DNA of 8,125 nt from positions 1-8,125 of the forward strand of contig SLSQ01000038.1 in assembly GCA_007130355.1 (NCBI GenBank), read 5' to 3'. Positions within the stretch are counted from its first letter, which is position 1, and every line of letters starts with the position of its first letter. The stretch is from Trueperaceae bacterium (GTDB lineage: Bacteria > Deinococcota > Deinococci > Deinococcales > Trueperaceae). This document shows, one piece after another, positions 1 to 6,592 of the stretch. The notes beneath the pieces are model-generated. The model did no database searches and was not told the DNA's origin. It worked only from the letters and a program-made list of their open reading frames with translations. The position numbers and the translations under genes were made by a program.

Positions 1-339
1 ACCGGAGGCCCCACCGAACCGCTCGAACCGTTCCGAGTCGGCCACCACGTAGAGCGCGAGCTCGTACCGCACGCCCCGCGGTCCGGCGTGCGCGATCTGG
101 ATCGCGTACGGTCCGTTCGGATCCCAGTCGCCAACCAGGTCCAGGACCGCCGACCGCTCGCCGGAGAACCAGAGCAGGGCGAGGTCGGAGGCGCGGCGCG
201 GCTCTTCGAAGACGACGGTGACGTCGGCGCGGGCGGCCAGGGCACGCGCTTCCTTGGCGACGCGCTTCGTGAGCGCGGTCCGCAACGCGGCCGTCAGGGT
301 GGGCCGACCGTCGTCGGGATCGAGAAGGAACTCCGTCAT
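1..339 (-). CDS. Hypothetical protein, N-terminal 113 residues (runs off the left edge)
   Basis: An open frame reads leftward from an ATG at 337-339 to the window edge without a stop, giving 113 residues. The product begins MTEFLLDPDDGRPTL and looks soluble. A basic helical stretch (about residues 16-37) is followed by several hydrophobic beta-like segments (ADVTVVFEE, LALLWFSGE, PYAIQIAHA, YELALYVVAD). I do not recognise the family. There is no signal peptide, membrane helix or catalytic motif in the visible part. A TAGGGT box lies 6 nt upstream of the ATG, matching the leaderless-start pattern of its neighbours; the same bases also contain GGGTGGG, which could act as a Shine-Dalgarno sequence. 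Codon usage (strong G/C at third positions) matches the surrounding genes, so I believe it is real. It follows proS in the same direction after an 85-nt gap. The missing C-terminus prevents a functional call. Confidence 0.7.
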   Translation of the reverse strand, partial: MTEFLLDPDDGRPTLTAALRTALTKRVAKEARALAARADVTVVFEEPRRASDLALLWFSGERSAVLDLVGDWDPNGPYAIQIAHAGPRGVRYELALYVVADSERFERFGGASG

Positions 340-345
340 GCGCCC

Positions 346-351
346 ACCCTA
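346..351 (-). promoter_or_regulatory. Putative -10 box (TAGGGT) of the left-edge gene
   Basis: Reading on the minus strand, TAGGGT ends 6 nt before the ATG at 339. It fits the TANNNT consensus at the distance expected for a leaderless transcript. I see no convincing -35 element. The alternative reading is that GGGTGGG in the same place is a ribosome binding site. Confidence 0.45.
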
Positions 352-355
352 ACGA

Positions 356-391
356 CCGCCCGCTCCCGGGACTCTGACACCCGGGTGGCGG
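356..391 (-). terminator. GC-rich hairpin downstream of proS, possible terminator
   Basis: Two CCCGGG arms (365-370 and 380-385) enclose a 9-nt loop, and CCGCC at 356-360 pairs with GGCGG at 387-391 outside an asymmetric internal loop. The structure starts 34 nt after the proS stop codon and ends just before the -10 box of the next gene, where a terminator would be useful. There is no U-tract, so intrinsic termination is uncertain. Part of this sequence, CACCCGGGTG at 378-387, is itself a 10-bp palindrome and could instead be a protein-binding site. Confidence 0.35.
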
Positions 392-424
392 ACCGCTCCG
401 GCGCCGGTCGTGGCCGCTCGGCGC

Positions 425-1870
425 TCAGTAGGCACGTCCGAACAGGACCTTGCGGGGGTACCCGCTCGGCGCACCGGTGTGCACGCACGTCGTGCCCTCG
501 GCCGACGGCCCCTCGAGCGGGATGCAGCGGACGGTGGCCTTGGTCTCCTCCTGGATCCGCTTCTCGCTCTCCGGGTCTCCGCAGTGCGTCGCCCACACCC
601 AACCGTCCTCCAGCTTGGCCTTGAGCTCGTCGTACGTCTCGGCGTGCCCGATGCGCGCGTCGCGGAACGCCCGAGCCCGCTCGAAGAGGCGGTCGTGGAA
701 CGCTTCCAGGCGCAGCGGGATCGCCTCCGGCAGGTCGTGGATCGGCACCGGCTCCTTCTCGCCCGAGAGGCGGTCGGCCACCGGCGCGGTGCCGGCCTCC
801 AGGTCCTTCGGTCCCAGCTCGATCCGCAGCGGCACCCCCTTGCGCTCCCACTCGTGGAACTTGCGCCCGGGGCTGATCTCCGCGCGGTCGTCGACGTGCA
901 CCCGCACGCCCCGCTCGGTCAGCGCGGCCGCGGTCGCCCGCGCCTGCTCCCCGACGCGCGCGACCGCCTCCGCGTCGCTGCCGCGGGCGATCGGCACCAG
1001 CACCACCTGGTACGGCGCCAGCCGCGGCGGCAGGATCAATCCGGCGTCGTCACCGTGCGTCATGATGATCGCGCCGATGATGCGGGTCGAGAGGCCCCAA
1101 CTGGTGGTGTGGACGTACGCCTGCTCGTTGTGGACGTCGTTGAAGGTGATGTCGAACGCCCGCGCGAAGTTCTCGCCCAGGTAGTGGCTGGTGCCGGACT
1201 GGAGCGCCTTGCCGTCGCGCATCATCGCTTCGATCGTCAACGTCTGGACGGCGCCGGCGAACCGCTCGGCGGCGCTCTTCTCGCCCTTGACCACGGGGAT
1301 CGCCGCGAACCGTTCCGCGAAGTCGGCGTACACGTCCAGCATCCGGCGCGTCTCCTCGAGCGCCTCCTCGGCGGTGGCGTGGGCGGTATGGCCCTCCTGC
1401 CAGAGGAACTCGCTGGTGCGCAGGAACGGCCGGGTCCGCATCTCCCAGCGCATCACGTTGCACCACTGGTTGTAGAGGAGCGGCAGGTCACGGTAGCTCT
1501 GGATCCACTTGGCGTACAGCTCGCCGATGATCGTCTCCGACGTCGGCCGGATCGCGAGCGGCTCCTCGAGCTCCTTGCCGCCCGCGTGCGTCACGACGGC
1601 GAGTTCGGGGCTGAAGCCCTCGACGTGCTCCGCCTCGCGCTCGAAGTACGACATCGGGATCAGCATCGGAAAGTACAGGTTCTGGTGCCCCGTCGCCTTG
1701 AACATCGCGTCCAACTCGCGCTGGACGTTCTCCCACAGCGCGTAGCCGTACGGACGGATCACGAAACTCCCGCGCACCGGCGACAGGTCCACCAGGTCGG
1801 CGTCGTAGACGACCTCGTTGTACCAGGCGCTGAAGTCCTTCGATTGGGGCGTGCCTCCGCGTTTCGCCAT
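425..1870 (-). CDS. proS: Prolyl-tRNA synthetase, archaeal/eukaryote-like type
   Basis: Charges tRNA-Pro with proline using ATP; a cytoplasmic class II synthetase. The 481-residue protein has the class II elements in order: the RPTSE proline/ATP loop (108-112), motif 2 from about 137 to 162 including RTRPFLRTSEFLWQEGHT, and motif 3 at 266-283 (GAIIMTHGDDAGLILPPR). The anticodon-binding domain and a C-terminal domain follow, ending in Tyr481. It lacks the large editing insertion of the usual bacterial ProRS, and its length and sequence follow the Thermus enzyme (477 residues, from memory). In the C-terminal zinc knuckle only two of four expected cysteines remain (C430 and C462; S435 and T465 replace the others). 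An ATG three codons upstream (1877-1879) is possible, but the ATG at 1868-1870 gives the family-like MAKRGGTPQS start and sits 7 nt after a TAGGAT box. It lies 43 nt downstream of the Usp-fusion gene and has its own promoter. Confidence 0.97.
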   Translation of the reverse strand: MAKRGGTPQSKDFSAWYNEVVYDADLVDLSPVRGSFVIRPYGYALWENVQRELDAMFKATGHQNLYFPMLIPMSYFEREAEHVEGFSPELAVVTHAGGKELEEPLAIRPTSETIIGELYAKWIQSYRDLPLLYNQWCNVMRWEMRTRPFLRTSEFLWQEGHTAHATAEEALEETRRMLDVYADFAERFAAIPVVKGEKSAAERFAGAVQTLTIEAMMRDGKALQSGTSHYLGENFARAFDITFNDVHNEQAYVHTTSWGLSTRIIGAIIMTHGDDAGLILPPRLAPYQVVLVPIARGSDAEAVARVGEQARATAAALTERGVRVHVDDRAEISPGRKFHEWERKGVPLRIELGPKDLEAGTAPVADRLSGEKEPVPIHDLPEAIPLRLEAFHDRLFERARAFRDARIGHAETYDELKAKLEDGWVWATHCGDPESEKRIQEETKATVRCIPLEGPSAEGTTCVHTGAPSGYPRKVLFGRAY

Positions 1871-1877
1871 GGCGCGC

Positions 1878-1883
1878 ATCCTA
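1878..1883 (-). promoter_or_regulatory. Putative -10 box (TAGGAT) giving leaderless proS mRNA
   Basis: On the minus strand TAGGAT is followed by 7 nt (GCGCGCC) and then the ATG at 1870. This is the -10 to start spacing of leaderless transcripts and supports 1870 over the in-frame ATG at 1879, which lies inside the box region. No good -35 is visible; TCGGAC at 1901-1906 has 17-nt spacing but matches TTGACA poorly. GGTAGG overlaps the box and could alternatively serve as a weak ribosome binding site for the ATG at 1870. Confidence 0.55.
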
Positions 1884-1913
1884 CCGTAGGGACCCTCTCG
1901 GTCCGAGACGCGG

Positions 1914-3644
1914 TCAGACGATCAGGACCGGTCCACGCGACCGCAGCAGGACCGGCTCGAGCGTGCCTCCGAACACCTCCTCGAACCAGCGTGCCCGCTT
2001 GTGGCTGCCGATCACGACCAGGTCCGCCCCCGACCGCTCGGCGACCGCCGCGATCGTCTCGGCGACCGGGCCGTGCCGGCGGATCAGATCCGCCTCGACG
2101 CCGAACCGCGCGAACGCCGCCCGGGCACGCTCCAACGGGTCCCGGACGGGGGGCCGACTCCCTTCGACCACGTGGAGCACCGTCGGCCGCGCCCCCCAAC
2201 GGAGCGCGGCGTAGGCGACCGCGAACAGGCCGGTCTCGGACCGTTCGCTTCCGTCGAAGGCGAGCAGCGGCCGTGCCAGCTCCGACGCCGGCCCGTCCCC
2301 GACCGTCAGCAGCGGTCGGGGGGCGCGGCGCACGAGCGACCGCGCCCACGGAGCGACCGGCCCCTCCTCCGTCCGCTGCTCCTCCGACCGCTCCGCCCCC
2401 GTCCCCCCCTTCGTCCTCAGGTCGGCCACCACGACGTCGACCCAGCGGGCCCGTTCCAGCACCGCCTGCGCCGGGTCGCCGTCGGCCGCCGCCCACTGCG
2501 CGGAGAGTCCGGCGGCGGCGCACGCCTCCAGGAACCGGTCCCGTTGCGCGCCCTGCGCGTCGCCCTCCGCGTCGTGCACCGGACCCGCGACCGGCGCGGT
2601 GCGTACCGCCAGACCGTACAGGCGCGCCCCTTCGTGGGCCGCGAGGCGCAGCGCCTGCGCCGTGACCGGCCGCTCGTCCCCGTCGAGGTCGAGAACCGCG
2701 AGCACGTCGTCGGCGAGCCGCCGGTCGTGGGCCCCGCGCTCGTCGTGCGCGACCCGCTCGAGCCAGGCGTCGCGCCGCTCCCGGTCGGCGAACGGCTCGC
2801 CGGCCACGCCCATCGCCAGCGTCTCCGACGGCAGGTCCCAGCCGATCCGCTCGGCCAGCTCGGCGCGGTGCTCGGCGAGCCACAGGTACAAGTCGGCCTC
2901 GGTCCGCCCCGGGAAGCCGCGCAGCACCCCGCTCTCGACGATCGCCCGCACGACCGGCGCGTAGACGTCGTCGAACCAGTGGCCCGCCGCCTCCGGCATC
3001 GGGACCGGCCGGTCCTCGTCGATGCCCATGTACCAACGGTGGACGCCGATGTGCTCGAGCAGCGTCGCGTAGCCGCCCGGCTCGGTGACCCGCACCGTCC
3101 GTTCGGCGCCGGGGCGCTCCCGGTCCAGTCCGGTCCGCTCCAGGAACGCCGCCTGCTCCGACCGCACGATCAGGTCGGAGGGGTCGTCGCCGGGCGCGTA
3201 CGGCACCCGCGTCCGGACCGGGGTCACGTACGCCTGCACCGTCCGCATCCCCAGCTGGCGCGCCACCGACACCCGGTGGTTGCCGTCCTTGACGAAGTAC
3301 GCGTCGCCGATCCGGTACAGCTCCACCGGCGGGACGCCCTCGAGGCCGGTCATCGCCCGGCGCACCCGGGTCCAACGCTCCTGGTCCTCGTCCCGCAGGG
3401 GCAGGAAGCCGCGCGTGAAGTCCGCCGCGCGCCCGACCGACCCCACGATCGCGTCGAGCGCTACGTCCTCGAGGGTCCGCTCGGCGCTCTCGACCGCCCG
3501 CAGCCGGCGCCGCACCTCGTCGTACGGTACCGCCCGGTCGTCGTGCCCGCCCATCTGCGCCAGGAAGCGCCGCAAGGCGGCACGCCGACGGGCGCGGTAG
3601 AAGTCCTCCGCCGCGGCGGCGGCGTCGCTGGACAGGTCGCTCAC
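1914..3644 (-). CDS. ParB/sulfiredoxin-like, DUF4032-like, tandem universal stress protein fusion
   Basis: A 576-residue soluble multidomain protein. Residues about 60-143 form a ParB/sulfiredoxin-like domain with DAYFVKDGNHRVSVARQLG at 114-132, the conserved loop of that fold. The middle (about 143-300) contains EHIGVHRWYMGI and FPGRTEADLYLWLAEHR, typical, as I remember it, of DUF4032-like proteins common in Chloroflexi and Actinobacteria. Two Usp-like domains follow (about 320-455 and 457-576). The second is the better preserved: it opens with PLLAFDGSERSE and has DLVVIGSHKRARWFEEVFGGT, a partial match to the ATP loop G-x2-G-x9-G-S/T (K549 at the second glycine, G560 where S/T is expected). 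In the first, the ATP-loop region is replaced by a charged low-complexity stretch. A GTG at 3692 would add 16 unlikely residues (Cys/His/Gly-rich) and falls in an inverted repeat, so GTG 3644 is preferred. It is divergent from metG. The role is probably stress-related nucleotide binding, with no reaction assignable. Confidence 0.85.
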   Translation of the reverse strand: MSDLSSDAAAAAEDFYRARRRAALRRFLAQMGGHDDRAVPYDEVRRRLRAVESAERTLEDVALDAIVGSVGRAADFTRGFLPLRDEDQERWTRVRRAMTGLEGVPPVELYRIGDAYFVKDGNHRVSVARQLGMRTVQAYVTPVRTRVPYAPGDDPSDLIVRSEQAAFLERTGLDRERPGAERTVRVTEPGGYATLLEHIGVHRWYMGIDEDRPVPMPEAAGHWFDDVYAPVVRAIVESGVLRGFPGRTEADLYLWLAEHRAELAERIGWDLPSETLAMGVAGEPFADRERRDAWLERVAHDERGAHDRRLADDVLAVLDLDGDERPVTAQALRLAAHEGARLYGLAVRTAPVAGPVHDAEGDAQGAQRDRFLEACAAAGLSAQWAAADGDPAQAVLERARWVDVVVADLRTKGGTGAERSEEQRTEEGPVAPWARSLVRRAPRPLLTVGDGPASELARPLLAFDGSERSETGLFAVAYAALRWGARPTVLHVVEGSRPPVRDPLERARAAFARFGVEADLIRRHGPVAETIAAVAERSGADLVVIGSHKRARWFEEVFGGTLEPVLLRSRGPVLIV

Positions 3645-3650
3645 CCCGGC

Positions 3651-3656
3651 ATGATG
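3651..3656 (-). promoter_or_regulatory. Weak -10-like box (CATCAT) of the Usp-fusion gene
   Basis: Minus-strand CATCAT lies 6 nt before the GTG at 3644, the same geometry as the TANNNT boxes of nearby genes, but the first base is C rather than T. A competing TAGCAG lies 6 nt before the alternative GTG at 3692. No Shine-Dalgarno sequence is seen before either start, so a leaderless start seems likely but its position is not settled. Confidence 0.25.
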
Positions 3657-3680
3657 GCACGCGGCGCCGGACCCGGGACG

Positions 3681-3696
3681 GCCCGTGCACACGGGC
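3681..3696. repeat. Perfect 7-bp inverted repeat in the divergent intergenic region, possible operator
   Basis: GCCCGTG at 3681-3687 and CACGGGC at 3690-3696 are perfect reverse complements separated by CA. The repeat ends 6 nt before the putative metG -10 box, so it overlaps the expected -35 zone, and it lies upstream of the preferred Usp-fusion start. That is a suitable place for a dimeric regulator controlling one or both genes. In such GC-rich sequence, chance occurrence is plausible, and no regulator is identified. Confidence 0.4.
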
Positions 3697-3702
3697 GTCT
3701 GC

Positions 3703-3708
3703 TACCAT
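3703..3708 (+). promoter_or_regulatory. Putative -10 box (TACCAT) giving leaderless metG mRNA
   Basis: TACCAT fits TANNNT and matches TATAAT at four of six positions. Exactly 7 nt separate it from the metG ATG at 3716, and there is no purine-rich Shine-Dalgarno sequence between (TCCCACG). This is the clearest leaderless-type start in the window, because no ribosome-binding-site alternative exists. No convincing -35 is seen 16-18 nt upstream, where the inverted repeat lies instead. Confidence 0.6.
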
Positions 3709-3715
3709 TCCCACG

Positions 3716-5680
3716 ATGTCCGACGACCGATCCGCGACCGACCGCGGCGTCCTCTACGCCACCACCCCGATCTTCTACGTGAACGCCGAACCGCACATCG
3801 GCCACGCCTACACCACCATCCTGGTCGACGTGGCCACGCGCTACCGGCGGCTCGCCGGCGACGACGTGTACTTCCTGACCGGCACCGACGAGCACGGCGA
3901 GAACATCCAGAAGGCGGCCGACGCGGCCGGAACCTCGCCGCAGGAGTACACCGACCGGGTGGCGGGCGCCTTCCGAGCGGCCTGGGACCGGCTCGGCATC
4001 GGCTACGACGCCTTCATCCGCACCACCGAAGAGCGCCACAAGAAGGTCGTCCGCGAGGTCCTGCAGCGGGTCTACGACCAGGGCGACATCGTCTACGGCG
4101 AGTACGGCGGCCTCTACTGCGTCCGCTGCGAGCGGTACTACACCGAGAAGGAACTCACCGAGGACGGGCTCTGCCCCCAGCACGAGATCGCGCCGGAGTA
4201 CCGTAGCGAGGCGAACTACTTCTTCCGCATGGAGAAGTACCGCCCCTGGCTGCGCGAACGGCTCGAAACGAACCCCGATCTGATCCGCCCGGCCGGCTAC
4301 CGGAGCGAGGTCCTCTCGATGCTGAAGGAACCGATCGGCGATCTGTCGATCAGCCGGCCTCGCAGCCGCGTGCCGTGGGGCATCCCGCTGCCGTGGGACG
4401 AGGACCACGTCACCTACGTCTGGTTCGACGCGCTCATCAACTACTACAGCGCCGTCGCCAGCGAAGGGCTCGAGGACCGCTACTGGCCGCACGTCGAGCA
4501 CTTCATCGCCAAGGACATCGTCAAGCCGCACGGCGTCTTCTGGCCCACCATGCTCAAGGCGGCCGGCATCCCCCTCTTCCAGCACCTCAACGTGCACGGC
4601 TACTGGCTGGTCGAGGACCGCAAGATGAGCAAGTCGCTCGGCAACGTGGTCCGCCCGCTCGAGCTGGCCGAGCGCTACGGCAACGACGCCTTCCGCTACT
4701 TCCTGCTGCGCGACATGACCTTCGGACTCGACGCGAGCTTCCACGAGGTCGGACTGGTGGACCGCGTCAACGCCGACCTGGCCAACGACCTCGGCAACCT
4801 GCTCAACCGGACGCTGGGCATGCTCGGCAAGTACCGCGACGGGCGCGTTCCGCCGTTCGGTCCCGACGTCGCCGGCGCCGGAGCGTTGCGCGACCGCTTC
4901 CTCGACCTGCCCGACCGCGTCGTCGAGCAGGTCGCCCGGCTTCAGTTCGACCGCGCCGTCGCGGGCACGATGGACGCGGTACGCGCCGCGAACAAGTTCG
5001 TCAGCGAGTCGGAACCGTGGAGCCTGGCGAAGGATCCGGAGGCGGCCGGCCGCCTGGACACGGTGCTCCGCACCTGCCTCGAGGCGCTTCGATGCGCCTC
5101 GGTCCTGCTCGACCCGGTGATGCCGGCCAAGATGGCGGAGCTGCGGCACCAGCTCGGCATGCCCGGGACGGCGCCGACCCTCGACGACGCGAAGCGTTGG
5201 GACGGTCTCGCCGAAGGTTCCGCCACCCGCAAGGGCGATCCGCTCTTCCCGCGGATCGATCGTGCGGCGCTCGAGGCGGCGATCGAGGTGGAGGCCCCGG
5301 CGGAGTCGGAGGACGAGGCGGGCGGAGCGGCGCCGGTGGCGTTCGAACCGAAGCCGGAGATCGACATCGAGACGTTCGCCGCCTGCGACCTGCGGGTCGG
5401 CACGGTCACGGCGTGCGAGGCGCACCCGAAGGCGGACCGGCTCCTGGTCCTGACCGTCCAGGTCGGGACCGAGACCCGCACCATCGTCTCCGGCATCCGC
5501 GCCCACTACGATCCGGAGGAGCTGGTGGGCCGCACGGTCGTCGTCGTCGCGAACCTGAAGCCGGTGAAGCTGCGCGGCATCGAGTCGCAGGGAATGGTCC
5601 TCAGCGCCGAGGGGCCGGACGGCCGCCTGTCGCTGCTGTCGCTCGACCGCGCCGCGCCGCCCGGCAGCGAGGTGCGCTGA
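3716..5680 (+). CDS. metG: Methionyl-tRNA synthetase with C-terminal Trbp111-like domain
   Basis: Charges elongator and initiator tRNA-Met with methionine using ATP; a cytoplasmic class I synthetase of 654 residues. The Rossmann catalytic domain has an intact HIGH (27-30) and KMSKS (303-307). The connective domain carries one zinc knuckle, C135-V-R-C138 and C153-P-Q-H156, the CxxC...CxxH form also seen in the Thermus enzyme. The helical anticodon-binding domain (about 350-500) has N361/R365 and W435 at positions matching the known anticodon-reading residues N391/R395 and W461 of the E. coli enzyme. An acidic, Ala/Glu-rich linker (about 520-545) joins an OB-fold tRNA-binding domain (about 547-654) containing DLRVGTV, HPKADRLLVL, VVVANLKPVKLRGIESQGM. 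The fused domain increases tRNA affinity and usually mediates dimerisation. The ATG at 3716 fits the N-terminus, with VLYATTPIFYVNAEPHIGH close behind it, and a -10 box lies 7 nt upstream. It is transcribed alone, divergent from the Usp fusion and convergent with the mscS operon. Confidence 0.98.
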   Translation: MSDDRSATDRGVLYATTPIFYVNAEPHIGHAYTTILVDVATRYRRLAGDDVYFLTGTDEHGENIQKAADAAGTSPQEYTDRVAGAFRAAWDRLGIGYDAFIRTTEERHKKVVREVLQRVYDQGDIVYGEYGGLYCVRCERYYTEKELTEDGLCPQHEIAPEYRSEANYFFRMEKYRPWLRERLETNPDLIRPAGYRSEVLSMLKEPIGDLSISRPRSRVPWGIPLPWDEDHVTYVWFDALINYYSAVASEGLEDRYWPHVEHFIAKDIVKPHGVFWPTMLKAAGIPLFQHLNVHGYWLVEDRKMSKSLGNVVRPLELAERYGNDAFRYFLLRDMTFGLDASFHEVGLVDRVNADLANDLGNLLNRTLGMLGKYRDGRVPPFGPDVAGAGALRDRFLDLPDRVVEQVARLQFDRAVAGTMDAVRAANKFVSESEPWSLAKDPEAAGRLDTVLRTCLEALRCASVLLDPVMPAKMAELRHQLGMPGTAPTLDDAKRWDGLAEGSATRKGDPLFPRIDRAALEAAIEVEAPAESEDEAGGAAPVAFEPKPEIDIETFAACDLRVGTVTACEAHPKADRLLVLTVQVGTETRTIVSGIRAHYDPEELVGRTVVVVANLKPVKLRGIESQGMVLSAEGPDGRLSLLSLDRAAPPGSEVR

Positions 5681-5725
5681 CCTCCGTCCAGGTCGAACCC
5701 CGTGGCCGAACCCCGGCCCCGGTCC

Positions 5726-5767
5726 CCGTCCGGACGTGCGGCGGCGCTACCCGGCGCCGCCGGACGG
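5726..5767. terminator. GC-rich hairpin between convergent metG and mscS, possible bidirectional terminator
   Basis: A 9-bp perfect stem (5739-5747 with 5754-5762) has a 6-nt loop TACCCG. An outer 5-bp stem (CCGTC 5726-5730 with GACGG 5763-5767) is contiguous on the right arm and separated by an 8-nt bulge on the left. It begins 45 nt after the metG stop and covers the stop codon of the MscS gene, so it could end transcription from both sides. Neither flank has a T-run, so Rho-independent termination is not assured. Part of the right arm is coding sequence, so chance pairing in GC-rich DNA is possible. Confidence 0.35.
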
Positions 5768-6592
5768 CGCGTCGGGCGCGCCTGGCGCGTCGGCCGCACT
5801 CGGGCGCCGCTCGACGAAGCGCACCTCCAGCGCCCGGAGCGCCGCCTTGCCGCGCGTCACCAGGTCGCTCCGGAACGGCACCTGGTCGCGCGCCTCGAGC
5901 GGGTACGCCTTGATCTGGTAGCGCGTGCCCCACGGGTCCTCGCGCACCACGACCGCGACGGGCCGCCGCACGTCCAGCCACGGGCTGGTCCACGCCACCT
6001 CCTGCAGACGCCGGCGCACCGCGCCGGCGTCGTGGTCCGGCGCGAGCCACAGGTCGGTCACCACCATCAGGGTGCGGGCGCCGTCGTTGGCGTTCGCGAT
6101 GTCGTCGGTCCAGAGCACGCCGTGCGGGATGGTGACGACGTCGTCGTCGAGCGTCACCACCTCGATCGCGCGCAGGCCGACGCTGCGGACCTCGCCGTAG
6201 TGCGACCCGATCCTGATCCAGTCGCCCTGCCGGTACGGCGCTTCGGTGATCGCGACGACGCCGGCCACGAGGCTGCCCACGTAGTCCTTGAGCGCGAACC
6301 CGATCGCGATGCCGGCCGCGCCCACGATCGCGATCAGGTTCTGCGGGGTGGGCGCCACCACGCGGGGCACCACGTACACGATCACCGCGAGCGCGATCGC
6401 GAGGCGGGCCAGCGGGACCGCCTGCAGCAGACGGACCCGGACCGCCGCCGGCACCCGTTCGCCCAGCCTCGCGAAGCCGACCGACACCCCCCGAGCCGCG
6501 AGGAAACCGAGCAGGAGGACCGCCACGATCCGCAGGAAGGGGATCTCCGAGACGTCGCGCACGACGTCGAGCAGGCCTTCGGCGCCGTTCAC
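5747..6592 (-). CDS. Small-conductance mechanosensitive channel, MscS family
   Basis: An inner-membrane channel that opens under membrane tension and releases solutes during hypo-osmotic shock. The 281-residue product has the minimal MscS layout. Two helices (about 17-38 and 55-79) precede the pore helix, which runs from about 86 to 116 and is rich in small residues (GAAGIAIGFALKDYVGSLVAG). The MscS beta domain follows (about 117-172: YRQGDWIRIGSHYGEVRSVGLRAIEVVTLDD, then TIPHGVLWTDDIANAN). An alpha/beta C-terminal domain comes next (about 173-258), ending in a Pro/Ala/Gly-rich tail. It starts at a GTG (6590-6592) whose last two bases form part of the upstream gene's TGA stop (GTGA overlap), indicating translational coupling. 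No separate promoter is seen, so it depends on the operon promoter beyond the right edge. The subgroup is uncertain; it could be tuned to a partner protein encoded by the coupled gene upstream. Confidence 0.93.
   Translation of the reverse strand: MNGAEGLLDVVRDVSEIPFLRIVAVLLLGFLAARGVSVGFARLGERVPAAVRVRLLQAVPLARLAIALAVIVYVVPRVVAPTPQNLIAIVGAAGIAIGFALKDYVGSLVAGVVAITEAPYRQGDWIRIGSHYGEVRSVGLRAIEVVTLDDDVVTIPHGVLWTDDIANANDGARTLMVVTDLWLAPDHDAGAVRRRLQEVAWTSPWLDVRRPVAVVVREDPWGTRYQIKAYPLEARDQVPFRSDLVTRGKAALRALEVRFVERRPSAADAPGAPDAPSGGAG

Noticed and set aside
410..2665. Long plus-strand open frame of about 751 codons opposite proS and the Usp fusion
   Set aside because: It is antisense to two well-supported genes; its composition (Arg/Pro/Ala-rich, no motif) is what very GC-rich codon bias produces on the opposite strand.
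1914..3644. Chromosome-partitioning ParB protein
   Set aside because: Only the ParB/sulfiredoxin-like loop is present; there is no ParB helix-turn-helix DNA-binding region, no ParA neighbour and no parS-like site, and the C-terminal half is Usp-like.
3642..3692. Upstream GTG start at 3692 for the Usp fusion
   Set aside because: It adds 16 residues of unlikely composition, lies inside an inverted repeat and has an imperfect -10 (TAGCAG). It remains possible, but GTG 3644 fits the family N-terminus better.
2001..3782. Plus-strand open frame of about 593 codons opposite the Usp fusion
   Set aside because: A shadow of the Usp-fusion gene, Arg/His/Pro-rich, running into the metG start in another frame.
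3641..5506. Minus-strand open frame of about 621 codons opposite metG
   Set aside because: Antisense to an unambiguous metG with all catalytic motifs; the product is Asp/Val/Arg repetitive with no recognisable domain.
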